64,000 bases of DNA from Acidicapsa acidisoli (GTDB taxonomy: Bacteria > Acidobacteriota > Terriglobia > Terriglobales > Acidobacteriaceae), in NCBI RefSeq assembly GCF_025685625.1, contig NZ_JAGSYI010000008.1, positions 1 to 64,000 on the forward strand, given 5' to 3'. Made by a program: the position numbers and the translations under genes. Position 1 is the first letter of the stretch, and every line of letters begins with the position of its first letter. Positions 42,059 through 51,689 of this stretch are shown piece after piece. Below the pieces are notes generated by a model, which was not told where the DNA came from, did no database searches, and saw only the letters and a program-made list of their open reading frames with translations.

Positions 42059-42797
42059 GCGGCATTCGTTTCGATAAATCCGGTGGACGTTGAACACACG
42101 CCAGAGCTTTCGGGTCGATTCCACAAGGTAGATATTTTGCCTTTTCAAGACGTGCGCGGATCTTCGATCTTGCGCGAAGAAGACGCGATTTTACTGCTGA
42201 TTCGGAGATACCCAGCATCTTCGCGATCTGAGCTACAGAAGCGTTTTCTCGATAGCGGATCTGCACTACAACTCGAAGAATTGGCGGCAAATATCGAATC
42301 GCGCGGATGCACTCATTTTCCAAAGCATTCGAGATGCAGGCTTCTTCGGGATTATGCGCGGTCTCCGTGGGTTCAGGTAACTTAAAGTCGTCTCGATCAA
42401 CACCACCCTCAAGGCTGAACACATAATGTGAACGTTTCTTCCGTGACAACATCAAAGCGGAATTGATCGCGATTCGAGTGAGCCACGAGGAAAAGGAGCT
42501 TCGTCCTTCAAATGTCCCGATATGGACATATGCCTTCAACAAGGTCTCCTGTAACGTGTCTTCAGCATCTGCAACGTTGCGCGTAATCCTTAGAATCGTC
42601 CGAAGAAGTTGTTTTGAATGTCGACGGCACAGCTCTGCGTATGCCTGATGGTCTCCGTCTTTGGCAGCAGCGACCAAGAAGATATCGGAGGTATCGGCCG
42701 TGATTCCGATAGGCGATCCTTTTGCGACATAAGCCAGCATGTGTGGAGTTTGGCCCGGATCCACTCCTGCATAGGCTGACGAAGTTGATATATCCAT
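42051..42797 (-). CDS. ECF-type RNA polymerase sigma factor
   Basis: A 248-residue sigma factor with an N-terminal extension of about 45 residues. Region 2: 'DGDHQAYAELCRRHSKQLLRTILRITRNVADAEDTLQETLLKAYVHIGTFEGRSSFSSWLTRIAINSA'; region 4: 'LPPILRVVVQIRYRENASVAQIAKMLGISESAVKSRLLRARSKIR'. The GGGAG ribosome site is 13 bases upstream of the start. Downstream, its stop overlaps a broken response regulator. A STAS-like gene precedes it upstream on the same strand (89 bp), so the ensemble may be a partner-switch-like control unit. No anti-sigma gene is visible nearby. Confidence 0.93.
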   Translation of the reverse strand: MDISTSSAYAGVDPGQTPHMLAYVAKGSPIGITADTSDIFLVAAAKDGDHQAYAELCRRHSKQLLRTILRITRNVADAEDTLQETLLKAYVHIGTFEGRSSFSSWLTRIAINSALMLSRKKRSHYVFSLEGGVDRDDFKLPEPTETAHNPEEACISNALENECIRAIRYLPPILRVVVQIRYRENASVAQIAKMLGISESAVKSRLLRARSKIRARLEKAKYLPCGIDPKALACVQRPPDLSKRMPHE

Positions 42798-42886
42798 CGA
42801 ATGTGCTCCCGAGTGATTTATTAGTCATTACTCCCGTCTGCCGCTTCCTCATCACGTCCACAGAGTTATATCCGTAGGTCCGTCCA

Positions 42887-43141
42887 CTACAACTCGCGCA
42901 TCCACTCCCGAATGAACCCCGGGCAATTTCTGAGCCGAACGCCCCGCTCATCCAGAGTTGCAAGAAACTTGACCGCCTCGCGGTCTACGAGTGTTACCTC
43001 TCCTAAATCAAGAGCCAGAGGATCTGTCTCTTTCGTAAGAAGGTCGTCGATCATGTTTATGTGCATTTCTTGAAGATGGCCGCTTATGTGAAGCAGAACT
43101 AAACGGTTGCGGTCGATCAGTCGAACGACTTTGCATGTCAT
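42887..43141 (-). CDS. STAS-domain-like small protein
   Basis: 84 residues: 'RLVLLHISGHLQEMHINMIDDLLTKE...LALDLGEVTLVDREAVKFLATLDERGVRLRNCPGFIREWM'. The central strand-turn-helix with 'LDLGEVTLVDREAVKFL' fits anti-anti-sigma STAS domains, in which Ser/Thr after 'V' is phosphorylated; here the position is Asp/Arg, so classical phosphorylation seems absent. It lies between the sigma factor and the sigma-54 activator on the same strand. The role is inferred. Confidence 0.55.
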   Translation of the reverse strand: MTCKVVRLIDRNRLVLLHISGHLQEMHINMIDDLLTKETDPLALDLGEVTLVDREAVKFLATLDERGVRLRNCPGFIREWMREL

Positions 43142-43308
43142 CCCCTCGCCTTTTCGGCAAGCATCGCGTGAATACTTGCACTTCTCAAGGAATGCATGTA
43201 GAACGCCATTTTGAAGTGATTGAAAACAAAAGGAAAGGAAGAGGAGGAGAGCCGTGTGAATTGCGTCAAATTCGGCGAAATCGCTAATACTGTCAATTCT
43301 CTTGACGT

Positions 43309-45132
43309 CTAGCCAAGCTTGAATAGGCTTTTGCGGATCTTCAGCTTCTGGATGCGAGAATTTAATGTTGAGGAAGGCAATCCAAGTACCGTCGCCGCGC
43401 CTCTCGGCCCAGATATTCGCCCGCGGCTCTGTGTCAGAGCGGACTCAATCATCTTCCGCTCGTGTTCAGAATCGTCATCACTCACGTCATCGCGCGTCTG
43501 CGGTATGCGCTTCGAACAAGGAATCGACGGTAGCCATGAGTTATCGACACAAAATACGTCGTCAGGGCTCAGGATCACCGATCTCTCAACGATGTTTTGG
43601 AGTTCGCGGACATTGCCAGGCCAATCGTATGCCTTAAAGAACTCCAGCGTATGTTTATCAATGCTCTTGAATACCTTGCGTGCCTGGTGGGCATATCGAT
43701 GGAGGAAATATTCGAGCAGCATCACAATATCCTCTGGACGTTCTCGAAGCGGCGGGACATGGACCGGAAATACATTCAAACGATAGAAGAGATCCGAGCG
43801 GAATGTTCCATTTGCCTGCGCCACGTTTAGATCGCGATTCGTTGCGGTGACAATTCGAACGTCGATCTTTATCCGTTCTTTTCCTCCAACCCGCTCGAGC
43901 TCTCTTTCTTGCAGAACCCTCAGGAGCGCGATTTGCGTATCCAATGGCAACTCGCCCACTTCATCCAGAAAGAGGGTGCCACCATTCGCCAGTTCGAAGC
44001 GACCTATACGGCGTTGAGTTGCGCCCGTGAATGCCCCCTTTTCATGACCGAACAATTCAGATGAAATCAGCGAAGGGGCGAGCGCGGCGCAATTTACGCT
44101 GACGAAGGCACGCTGAGCACGACGCGATCGCTTGTGAATAGCTCGGGCGATTAGTTCCTTTCCAGTTCCCGTTTCACCCGTGATGAGGACCGTAGAGTCT
44201 GTGGGCGCGACTTTTGTAACGCGGGCAAGGACCGTGCTCAATGCAGTCGACTCTCCCACAATCTCTTCAAACATGGAAGAGCGATCCACTTCCTCGCGGA
44301 GTGCAACATTCTCGTTTTGGAGGCGCTGTTCAGCCACCTTGCGGTCGTCGATGTCGGTTGCGGTCGCGTACCAGCGGATAATCCGGCCTTGCTCGTCTTT
44401 CAGTGGATTGTACCGACTGAGGAACCAACGATACTTGCCATCTCTTCCGAGGACCCGCTGTTCGGTCTCGAACGGAACACCCTTCGGTAGCCCATTTTGC
44501 CGAATGATTCGGAACCTCTCCACATCATCAGGATGAATGACACGGTCGCGGAAACTTTCGGCCTGCACCTCCTCAAGCGACAGACCCATGTACTCGAGCG
44601 TTCGCTGATTTAGATAGATCGGCCAGCCTTCGGGGCTATAGACGATGATCAGTTGCGGAATGACATCGGTAATGCGGCGAAGCTCATCTTCATCTTGCCG
44701 GCGTTTCTCCTCTGCTTCTTTTGCCGCGCTGACATCTATTGCGGCGCCCAAAAATTCGAGGTTGCCCGATGCAGTTGTCAACGCGCGAGCGGCAACGTAG
44801 AGATGCTTGATTAAGCCGTCCGGCATCAGCCAACGGTATTCAAGATGAAAGTCGGCTTTTGTCTCAGATGCCCGGATGAGAGCCTCTTGCACACGACCTC
44901 TATCATCGGGATGAATTCGTCGCAGCACCATCTCCAACGTAAGGTTTGGCGCTCGATCATGTTCAAAGATATTGTAGGTTTGCTCGGACCAGTAGACTTC
45001 TCCACTAGCAGCACTCCAGCCGAAGCATCCAGTCCCAGTCAGGCTCTGTGCGATAGACAGGAAAGTCAGGTTGCGTTGTAGCTCCAAATAGAGATCAGCG
45101 TTCTCCAGCGATATCGGCAATTGCAGGTTCAT
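43309..45132 (-). CDS. PAS-PAS sigma-54-dependent transcriptional activator
   Basis: 607 residues from ATG 45132. Two PAS/PAC domains (about 25-145 and 150-275; 'LEYRWLMPDGLIKHLYVAARAL', 'VIHPDDVERFRIIRQNG') precede a linker and the AAA domain: Walker A 'GETGTGKELIARAIH', the GAFTGA loop in 'HEKGAFTGATQRR', Walker B 'GGTLFLDEVGELP', and arginine-finger region 'FRSDLFYRLNVFPV'. A Fis-like HTH ends the protein ('GAATVLGLPSSTLNSRIQKLKI'). It senses an internal signal and activates sigma-54 promoters. A 355-bp copy of its start lies before the malonate operon (49692-50044), so the operon may be its ancestral target. Confidence 0.92.
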   Translation of the reverse strand: MNLQLPISLENADLYLELQRNLTFLSIAQSLTGTGCFGWSAASGEVYWSEQTYNIFEHDRAPNLTLEMVLRRIHPDDRGRVQEALIRASETKADFHLEYRWLMPDGLIKHLYVAARALTTASGNLEFLGAAIDVSAAKEAEEKRRQDEDELRRITDVIPQLIIVYSPEGWPIYLNQRTLEYMGLSLEEVQAESFRDRVIHPDDVERFRIIRQNGLPKGVPFETEQRVLGRDGKYRWFLSRYNPLKDEQGRIIRWYATATDIDDRKVAEQRLQNENVALREEVDRSSMFEEIVGESTALSTVLARVTKVAPTDSTVLITGETGTGKELIARAIHKRSRRAQRAFVSVNCAALAPSLISSELFGHEKGAFTGATQRRIGRFELANGGTLFLDEVGELPLDTQIALLRVLQERELERVGGKERIKIDVRIVTATNRDLNVAQANGTFRSDLFYRLNVFPVHVPPLRERPEDIVMLLEYFLHRYAHQARKVFKSIDKHTLEFFKAYDWPGNVRELQNIVERSVILSPDDVFCVDNSWLPSIPCSKRIPQTRDDVSDDDSEHERKMIESALTQSRGRISGPRGAATVLGLPSSTLNSRIQKLKIRKSLFKLG

Positions 45133-45372
45133 GGCGAGCACAGCAACCGGTCTCCCTCACACATCCCGGTGACAGGATGCGCTGACTAGTTCCTCTTTCT
45201 CTGTTTTATCAGTTGCAGCATGGATGAAAAACGCACGGATGTGACAAACTTTCGCTGAAAGTCACTGATTTATAGAACTCATCACGGTAATAAGAAACTA
45301 CAAATATCCCTATCACCAACCTTAGACTCTAACCTCTAGTGAAAGACAAAGGAGCAACCGAATGAGCGAACA
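45017..45372. repeat. Direct repeat, left copy (activator 5' end plus promoter region)
   Basis: 45017-45372 matches 49692-50044 with few substitutions and small gaps: it holds the first ~38 codons of the sigma-54 activator, the divergent promoter region and ATGAGCGAACA, the mdcA-type start. On this side that start leads into 19 codons ('MSEQPRTNYLE...') and a TAG. The 4.3 kb between the repeats carry a hydrolase, DUF2490, FUSC-like and broken dehydrogenase genes. Confidence 0.85.
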
Positions 45373-45585
45373 GCCGCGCACTAACTATCTCGAAAGCAAC
45401 CGCCAAGGCTCGCCTGTATAGAGCGCGTCAACGGCTTTAGACGGCACATCGCCTCAACGTTCCGTAAGGCCGCTGACGCAGAGCATCTGAGAGAGGCAAC
45501 TCCACTTTTTTGTGGGTGTCACTCAGCTTCCGGGCTGGGGACCCCCGCCACGTTCACTGATCGCGAATTGAAAGAAGAGGTTGTC

Positions 45586-46668
45586 ATGAATCGTCGAGTC
45601 TTCACATCGAGTGGATTAGCAGCCGCATTTGCCGCGATGATCCCTAATGCGGCAGATGCACAGTCTAAATCTGCCCCAAGCCCATCCGATCTTGCGCAAG
45701 AACTCCCCAGCGCCCAGCCAGTGCCGGGGGTTTGTGCCAGTCTAAGCGAACTCCCTGAACCACCATCTGCGGCTACCTCGCAGAAACTCCTGCCCGGCTT
45801 CCAAGCTCGGAGAATTCGGACATCCGGTGCTGAAATCAACGTTCTCACCAAAGGAAACGGCCGGCCGTTGCTGCTTATCCATGGCCATCCTGAGACACAC
45901 CTGACATGGCACAAAATCGCACCTGCACTCGCCGACGAATACACCGTAGTCCTTCCGGATTTGCGAGGCTACGGTGATTCGAGCAAGCCAGGATACAGCG
46001 ACGAGCACATTAACTATTCCTTTCATGCCATGGCTCTTGATCAGGTCGAAGTCATGCGACAACTTGGACACGAGCGCTTCCTCGTAGCCGGCCACGATCG
46101 CGGCGGACGAGTCGCCCATCGCCTTTGTTTGGACCACCCCAGCAGCGTCGAGAAGGTAGCCGTGCTCGATGTAGCGCCCACTCTGACAATGTACGAACAA
46201 TCGACAAAAGAGTTTGCGACTAAGTATGTATGGTGGTTCCTTCAAATTCAACCTGCACCGATGCCCGAACACCTGATAGGCCTCGATCCTGCTTACTACC
46301 TCAGGGATCATCTTGCCGTTCAAGGCAAGACACCAGGTGCGATCTCGCCAGAGGTAATGGCGGAGTACATTCGCTGCTACTGCTGCCTTGGTACCATTCG
46401 CGCTGTATGCGAAGACTATCGCGCTGCAGCTGGACTGGACCTCGAACACGATCGTGAGGATGAGAGTAGGAACAAGTATATTCAAGCTCCCCTACTCGCT
46501 CTATGGGGGGCAAAAGGCACAGTCGGCCACCTTTGGGATGTCCTCGCAACGTGGAGAGCCAAAAGCAACAATACCGTCTCCGGCAAACCGCTCCCATGCG
46601 GTCATCTACTCCCGGAGGAAGATCCAGAGGGTGTGCTCGCTGAGTTTCGGGAGTTTTTTAAGTCATGA
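45586..46668 (+). CDS. Exported alpha/beta hydrolase, haloacetate dehalogenase-like
   Basis: 360 residues; the ATG at 45586 follows AGAAGAGGTTGTC. A Tat-like start ('MNRRVFTSSGLAAAFAAMI') ends near 'NAADAQS'. Core: 'LIHGHPETHLTWH', nucleophile Asp171 in 'AGHDRGGRVAHR', 'VLDVAPTLTMYEQ', a cap region with 'CYCCLGTIRAVCEDYRAAA' and His340 in 'PCGHLLPEEDPEG'. The GHDRG elbow and the acid/His positions match fluoroacetate/haloacetate dehalogenases; the cap Trp/His/Tyr set that binds fluoride cannot be checked confidently. It overlaps the DUF2490 gene by 4 bases. Confidence 0.85.
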   Translation: MNRRVFTSSGLAAAFAAMIPNAADAQSKSAPSPSDLAQELPSAQPVPGVCASLSELPEPPSAATSQKLLPGFQARRIRTSGAEINVLTKGNGRPLLLIHGHPETHLTWHKIAPALADEYTVVLPDLRGYGDSSKPGYSDEHINYSFHAMALDQVEVMRQLGHERFLVAGHDRGGRVAHRLCLDHPSSVEKVAVLDVAPTLTMYEQSTKEFATKYVWWFLQIQPAPMPEHLIGLDPAYYLRDHLAVQGKTPGAISPEVMAEYIRCYCCLGTIRAVCEDYRAAAGLDLEHDREDESRNKYIQAPLLALWGAKGTVGHLWDVLATWRAKSNNTVSGKPLPCGHLLPEEDPEGVLAEFREFFKS

Positions 46669-47459
46669 CGCGAAGCCGACGTTGGACAGTCCATATCTTT
46701 GTTCTGCAATTGATTGCTTTACCTGCTTTCGCCCAGGCACCGCAGCCCTCAGGGGGCACCGACCGCAGCGTTTGGCTCAGCTATTTCGGAGACCAACCCA
46801 TTACGAAACTATGGGCTGTCCACCTGGAAGGCTCTTATAGAAGAACTCTAGGGCTTTCCCAGTTCGAGCAGTTGGAACTGAGACCAGGCATCACTATGAA
46901 TGAAAGCCCCTCGCAAGAGTCACTTGTCGCTTACACGTTTTTTCGAGCTCAGCCGACGGCGAATGGTTCTTTTGGCCCACCGCCAATCGTTGGGAAGCAG
47001 ATAGAGAATCGGATTTTCGAGCAGCAACAGATGACCTACAGACTGTTTGATAAAGAAGATTCCGCTCCCCAACTGATTCAGCGTTTTAGGCTGGAGCAAC
47101 GCTGGCAAGATACCGCAGTGGAAGGCAAGGGATACGAAGATAAGAGTTTTAGTCAACGAGCCCGTTACCGCTTGACTGTCAAGATCCCGCTCGGCCGTTC
47201 GGGGCTCCCTGAGCATTACTTCGTTGCTTATAACGAGGTTTACCTAAACGTTACCCGCAAGGCGTCGTCGTTGTTCAACAACGACGTCACGTATAGCGCT
47301 TTCGGTTCTCGGCTAGGAGAACATTGGGCGGTTGAGGTCGGCTATCAGTTTCGCCAGAGTCCTGCAGCTAACGGAGTCACTGGACCGCAAGACCACTCAT
47401 TGCAGGTGTATCTGCTATCCACTGCCCCCTTCCGACGCATACGTAAGGGATCTGACTAG
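46665..47459 (+). CDS. DUF2490-family exported protein
   Basis: 264 residues with a signal peptide ('IFVLQLIALPAFAQAPQP'). The mature part, with alternating strands ('LWAVHLEGSYRRTLG', 'QRFRLEQRWQDTA', 'YFVAYNEVYLNV', 'EHWAVEVGYQFRQS'), matches the DUF2490 outer-membrane-barrel-like family. ATGA overlap with the preceding hydrolase implies co-translation. Function unknown; a porin-like or carrier role is inferred only from the barrel look. Confidence 0.75.
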   Translation: MTRSRRWTVHIFVLQLIALPAFAQAPQPSGGTDRSVWLSYFGDQPITKLWAVHLEGSYRRTLGLSQFEQLELRPGITMNESPSQESLVAYTFFRAQPTANGSFGPPPIVGKQIENRIFEQQQMTYRLFDKEDSAPQLIQRFRLEQRWQDTAVEGKGYEDKSFSQRARYRLTVKIPLGRSGLPEHYFVAYNEVYLNVTRKASSLFNNDVTYSAFGSRLGEHWAVEVGYQFRQSPAANGVTGPQDHSLQVYLLSTAPFRRIRKGSD

Positions 47460-47672
47460 ATCTGCCGCGTAGAGTCGAGCTAAACAGACCGTACGTATGG
47501 ATACATTCCCGCGATTTTGTGCACGCGCACCGCTGCGGAGAGGAGTGAGATAGATGGAGAAAATTGTCTAAGCTGTCCCAATGACGCTGTGCGTTGATTC
47601 GCAGCGTCTTTATTTGAACTTCGAAAGAGCAACCTCAATTGTTTCTACTTGTACCTGACAAGGAGTGAACTT

Positions 47673-48242
47673 ATGGCGACTGGACAAACAGAGAGCGGCG
47701 CATCGCAACGGGGCCCATTATTCCGCATGAGCCATGCAGTTGGCTCAGCCACGATCCTGGCGATTGCCTGTCTGCTCAGTTATTGGTTAATTACAACTGT
47801 CCTGACTCGCGAATACAGCGTTTCAAGAGATGATGATTTGCTTGGTGGCATGTGGGCGGTGGTTGCCACCATCTTTGTGTACCGCAGTAGCTACCAGAAG
47901 ATGGCTCGCGCCGTTGTGTCGCGTACAGTTGCAACGCTGGTAAGTTTTGCCGCCTGTCTCGGATACCTGCTTTTCTTCCCGTTTCACATCGTAGGAATGG
48001 TCGCATTGATCGGGATAATTGCAATCATTTTGGCGCTGGTTCGCCGATCCGAGGACATCGTCATGGCGGCCATTACAACAGCTGTCATCTTGGTCATCGC
48101 CGACTTTAGTCCGCAGAATGCCTGGATACAGCCCATTTTGCGTCTCGTCGACACCGCTGCAGGGATTTTGGTCGGCATCGCAGCCTCATGGATCAGCCTA
48201 GGCTTGGGTCTGAGTTCGAGCCTGGAGCACAATGGCGAGTGA
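47673..48242 (+). CDS. FUSC-like small membrane protein
   Basis: A 189-residue protein whose ATG at 47673 follows AAGGAGTGAACTT; an upstream TTG/ATG frame lacks such a site. Six hydrophobic segments are visible: 'ATILAIACLLSYWLITTVL', 'GGMWAVVATIFVYRSS', 'TVATLVSFAACLGYLLFF', 'IVGMVALIGIIAIILALV', 'IVMAAITTAVILVIADF' and 'ILVGIAASWISLGLGL'. The pattern 'GGMWAVVATIFV' plus 'S..K...R...T' resembles the FUSC/aromatic-acid exporter membrane half. The large cytoplasmic half is absent, so it is a compact variant or a fragment. Confidence 0.65.
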   Translation: MATGQTESGASQRGPLFRMSHAVGSATILAIACLLSYWLITTVLTREYSVSRDDDLLGGMWAVVATIFVYRSSYQKMARAVVSRTVATLVSFAACLGYLLFFPFHIVGMVALIGIIAIILALVRRSEDIVMAAITTAVILVIADFSPQNAWIQPILRLVDTAAGILVGIAASWISLGLGLSSSLEHNGE

Positions 48243-48382
48243 GAATTGCCCCAGTAACAAAGGAGGATAGCTGTTTCGGGGACTGACGAAGATCGAAGCT
48301 TCTTCAGCATGACCATGCGCCAGGAGTTCCCTTTACAGACACAGCTGGCTGGAGCAAACGCATCACTAGCGGGAAGGGAGAA

Positions 48383-49484
48383 ATGCTCATGAAGAAATTC
48401 CATATTGCTTGCTTGCCAGCAGACGGAATTGGACCTGAAGTGATTACTTCCAGCCGTCAGATTCTCGAGAAGCTCACGCAGCTTGATGGTGGCATCGCTT
48501 TCAACTTTCAATACTTTGACTGGAGCACCACCCGCTACCAGGAAAAAGGCGCCTTGATGCCCGAAGATGGCCTGCAACAACTGGAGCAGGGAGGCTTTGA
48601 CGGCATTCTGTTAGGGCCGGTTGGAAGCCCTCATGTTCCCGACCACATCACGCTCTGGGGTTTATTGCTTCCAATCCGCCAAGGACTCGACCAATATATC
48701 AATCTCCGTCCCTTACGACTGCTCGAAGGAATCGATACCCCCCCTTCGAAATCAGGGATCGCACTTTCTCGATATGGTCTGTGTCCGAGAAAACTCCGAA
48801 GGAGAGTATGCCGGCGCTGGCGGACGTGTCCACATTCATAAGCAGGAAGAGGTCGCCATCCAGTCGATAGTATTCACGCGCAGCATCACTGAACGGCTGA
48901 TGCGATTCGCCTTCGACTGGGCGGTAAAGCACGATAGAAAACGGGTGACGAGTATAACGAAATCGAACAGCATGCAGCACAATATGGTCTTCTGAGACGA
49001 TGTCTTTACGCAGATCTCAGGCGAATACCCAAGTATTACTTCAGATAAGCAGCTGGTTGACTCGATGACCGTACGAATGGTCAGCCAGCCGGAAACGCTG
49101 GATGTTTTTGTGACCTCAAATCTGTTCGGAGACATTCTGTCAGATCTTGGTGCGGCGATCACTGGAAGTCTCGGCCTGGCGCCAAGCGCGAACCTCAATC
49201 CGGAACGCCGTTACCCAAGCCTTTTTCAGGCGATTCATGGGTCTGCATTCGAGTTGGCGGGAAAAAATCAGGCGAACCCGATCGGCAGTATCTGGTCGGC
49301 GCAGATGATGCTGGAGTTCCTTGGAGAGAGAGAACTCGCGGCTCTCCTGATGCATGCGATCGAGACAGTGCTAAGGAAGCGAGAGGTCAGGACTCGTGAC
49401 CTTGGCGGAAACAACTCGACCACTGAGATGACGGATGCTATCTGTGATGCGTTGGAGGTTGGATCGAAGAGCTCGGAAGCGTAA
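48383..49484 (+). pseudogene. Tartrate/isocitrate-type dehydrogenase, broken by one frameshift and one stop
   Basis: Three pieces in one gene: 'FHIACLPADGIGPEVITSS...ILLGPVGSPHVPDHITLWGLLLPIRQGLDQYINLRP' (from 48383), then after a run of seven C's near 48740 the frame shifts to 'RNQGSHFLDMVCVRENSEGEYAGAGGRVHI...FTRSITERLMRFAFDWA', then after an in-frame TGA at 48993 (Trp expected: 'VF-W-DD') it continues as 'DVFTQISGEYP...SNLFGDILSDLGAAITGSLGLAPSANLNP'. This is the decarboxylating IDH/IMDH/tartrate dehydrogenase family. Both lesions would kill the protein; the C-run could also be a sequencing error. Confidence 0.8.
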
Positions 49485-49677
49485 TGGAGTAGACGGTGCT
49501 CGCGGGTAGAACGCGATGGAGAGGCGGACTTTCGGAAAGATAGTGTTACGGGACTTGGATCTTCTTTACCTCGTTCTTCGAATATTGTTACTTGCGCCCA
49601 ACGACATCGCGCTTCTCATCCAACGGAAGAGACGACAGCCCAATTCTTCCAACACCGATACTGCGGAATTCAATGCC

Positions 49678-49803
49678 TTAGACGATCCCAACAGCCGAAG
49701 CATCCAGTCCCAGGCTCTGTGCGATAGACAGGAAAGTCAGGTTGCGTTGTAGCTCCAAATAAAGGTCAGCGTTCTCCGGCGATATCGGCAATTGCAGGTT
49801 CAT
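49678..49803 (-). pseudogene. Truncated duplicate of the sigma-54 activator start
   Basis: The ATG at 49803 opens 'MNLQLPISPENADLYLELQRNLTFLSIAQSL', as in the full activator at 43309-45132, then 'GLDASAVGIV' and a TAA at 49678. It is the coding part of the right-hand direct repeat. It has no ATPase or DNA-binding domain and serves only as a duplicate trace. Confidence 0.8.
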
Positions 49804-50044
49804 AGCGAGCACAGCAACCGATCTCCCTCACACATCCCGCTTGCAGGATGCGCTGACTAGTTCCTCCTTCTCTGTTTTATCAAGTTCAGCTCGGATGAAA
49901 AACGCACGGATGTGACAAAAAGTTCGCTGAAATTCACTGATTTATAGAACTCATCACGATAATAAAAAACTACAAATATCCCAATCGCCAACCTTAGGCT
50001 CTAATCTCTAGTGAAAGGCAAAGGAGCACCCGAATGAGCGAACA
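49692..50044. repeat. Direct repeat, right copy (activator 5' end plus mdcA promoter)
   Basis: It matches 45017-45372 closely: activator start, ~230-bp divergent promoter region, AAGGAGCACCCGAATG and the first codons of mdcA. This copy sits directly before a complete mdc operon, so the operon's control region is here. No clear -24/-12 element could be assigned by eye. Confidence 0.85.
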
Positions 50045-51689
50045 CACACTGCAGCAGAGAACGTCCTGGACGACCAGGCGTGATGAGAAGGCGCGGCGGA
50101 TGCGAGCCCTGCAAGCCTGGATGAGCGGTCCAATCCTGCCTCGAGAGAAGACCGTCGACGCCCTTGAGTCTGTCATTGTGAGTGGCGATCGCATCGTGAT
50201 GGAGGGAGATAATCAGAAGCAAGCGGACTTCCTCTCGCGCTCTCTAGTCAAGGTTGATGCGATGAAGATTCACGATCTACATCTCATCATCTCCAGCATT
50301 AGCCGCCCTGAGCATCTCACACTCTTCGAACTAGGTATCGCCAAGAAGGTGGACTTCGCATTCGCAGGTCCCCAGAGCCTTCGGGTCGCGCAACTTCTCG
50401 AAGATGGTGTGCTTGAGATCGGGGCTATTCACACCTATGTCGAGCTATACGCGCGGTTGCTGGTCGACCTCGTTCCGAATGTGGTTCTAGTGTGCGCCGA
50501 ACAGGCCGACCAAGGGGGCAATCTCTTTACGGGGCCGAACACCGAGGATACACCGGTCATTGTTGAGGCCGCCGCGTTTCACGATGCGATCGTGATCGTA
50601 CAGGTCAACAAGATCGTCGATAAACTTCCTCGGGTAGATATCCCGGCATCCTGGGTCGACATTGTGATTGAGGCGGATAAACCATTCGCTGTAGAGCCTC
50701 TCTTCACACGTGACCCGCGGCACATCAACGATCTCCAAATCCTCACTGGAATGATGGTCATTCGCGGCATCTACGAGATGCACCTGGTTCAGTCGTTGAA
50801 CCATGGTATTGGTTTTGATACAGCAGCCATTGAGCTTCTCCTTCCCACCTACGCTGAGTCGTTGGGGCTACGCGGGAAGATCTGCAAGTACTGGGCTCTC
50901 AACCCGCATCCGACTCTAATTCCGGCCATCGAGAGTGGCTGGGTGGAGAGCGTGCACTCTTTCGGTAGCGAAGTTGGAATGGATGAATACATTCGGGCTC
51001 GTCCTGACATCTTCTTCACCGGCCGCGACGGTAGCCTTCGCTCTAACCGTGTTCTTTGCCAACTGGCAGGACAGTACGCGGTGGATGCATTTATCGGAGC
51101 GACCCTTCAGATGGACGGAGATGCTAACTCTTCCACAGTAACGACTGGACGCCTGGCTGGTTTCGGCGGAGCGCCGAACATGGGAAGTGACCCCCATGGA
51201 CGGAGGCACTCTAGCGCTACGTGGCTCGATCTCAAAACAGATCCTAGTCCGACAGCTCGAGGACGTAAGCTCGTGGTTCAGACGCTGGAAACCTTCGCCA
51301 GTGGTGGGGTTCCTGCCTTCGTTGAAACACTGGACGCGGTCGAGGTCGGGAAGCAGGCCGGAATGCCCATTGCGCCAATCATGATTTACGGGGACGACGT
51401 GAGTCACGTCGTGACGGAAGAAGGAATCGCCTATTTGTATAAGACCGAGGGTATCGAAGAGCGCCGCCGCGCACTGGCGGCAGTCGCGGGCGTAAGCCCT
51501 GTCGGCCTGAAAGCAAAACCTGAAGAAACCGCTGAACTCCGGCGCAAGGGAATCGTAGCGTATCCCGAAGACATCGGGGTTCATCGCCTTCAGGCCAACC
51601 GTTCTCTGCTTGCCGCGCGAAGTATGGAAGACCTGGTTGCGTGGTCCGGCGGCCTCTACCAAGCTCCCGCGAAGTTCAGGAACTGGTAA
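50034..51689 (+). CDS. mdcA: Malonate decarboxylase alpha subunit
   Basis: 551 residues, the normal length for MdcA, which transfers the acyl-carrier-bound thioester from acetyl to malonyl. The two CoA-transferase-like halves are visible ('RIVMEGDNQKQADFLSRSL', 'NHGIGFDTAAIELLLPTYAESLGLRG', 'SEVGMDEYIRARPDIFFTGRDGSLRSNR') with 'GAPNMGSDPHGRRH' in the second half. AAGGAGCACCCGA fixes the start at 50034. It is the first of eight tightly packed mdc genes. The subunit assembles with MdcC, D and E. Control may come from the divergent sigma-54 activator copy region just upstream. Confidence 0.96.
   Translation: MSEHTLQQRTSWTTRRDEKARRMRALQAWMSGPILPREKTVDALESVIVSGDRIVMEGDNQKQADFLSRSLVKVDAMKIHDLHLIISSISRPEHLTLFELGIAKKVDFAFAGPQSLRVAQLLEDGVLEIGAIHTYVELYARLLVDLVPNVVLVCAEQADQGGNLFTGPNTEDTPVIVEAAAFHDAIVIVQVNKIVDKLPRVDIPASWVDIVIEADKPFAVEPLFTRDPRHINDLQILTGMMVIRGIYEMHLVQSLNHGIGFDTAAIELLLPTYAESLGLRGKICKYWALNPHPTLIPAIESGWVESVHSFGSEVGMDEYIRARPDIFFTGRDGSLRSNRVLCQLAGQYAVDAFIGATLQMDGDANSSTVTTGRLAGFGGAPNMGSDPHGRRHSSATWLDLKTDPSPTARGRKLVVQTLETFASGGVPAFVETLDAVEVGKQAGMPIAPIMIYGDDVSHVVTEEGIAYLYKTEGIEERRRALAAVAGVSPVGLKAKPEETAELRRKGIVAYPEDIGVHRLQANRSLLAARSMEDLVAWSGGLYQAPAKFRNW

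Noticed and set aside
41909-42385. Continuation of the SDR frame to 42385
   Set aside because: These codons are the antisense of the response-regulator stub and the sigma factor.
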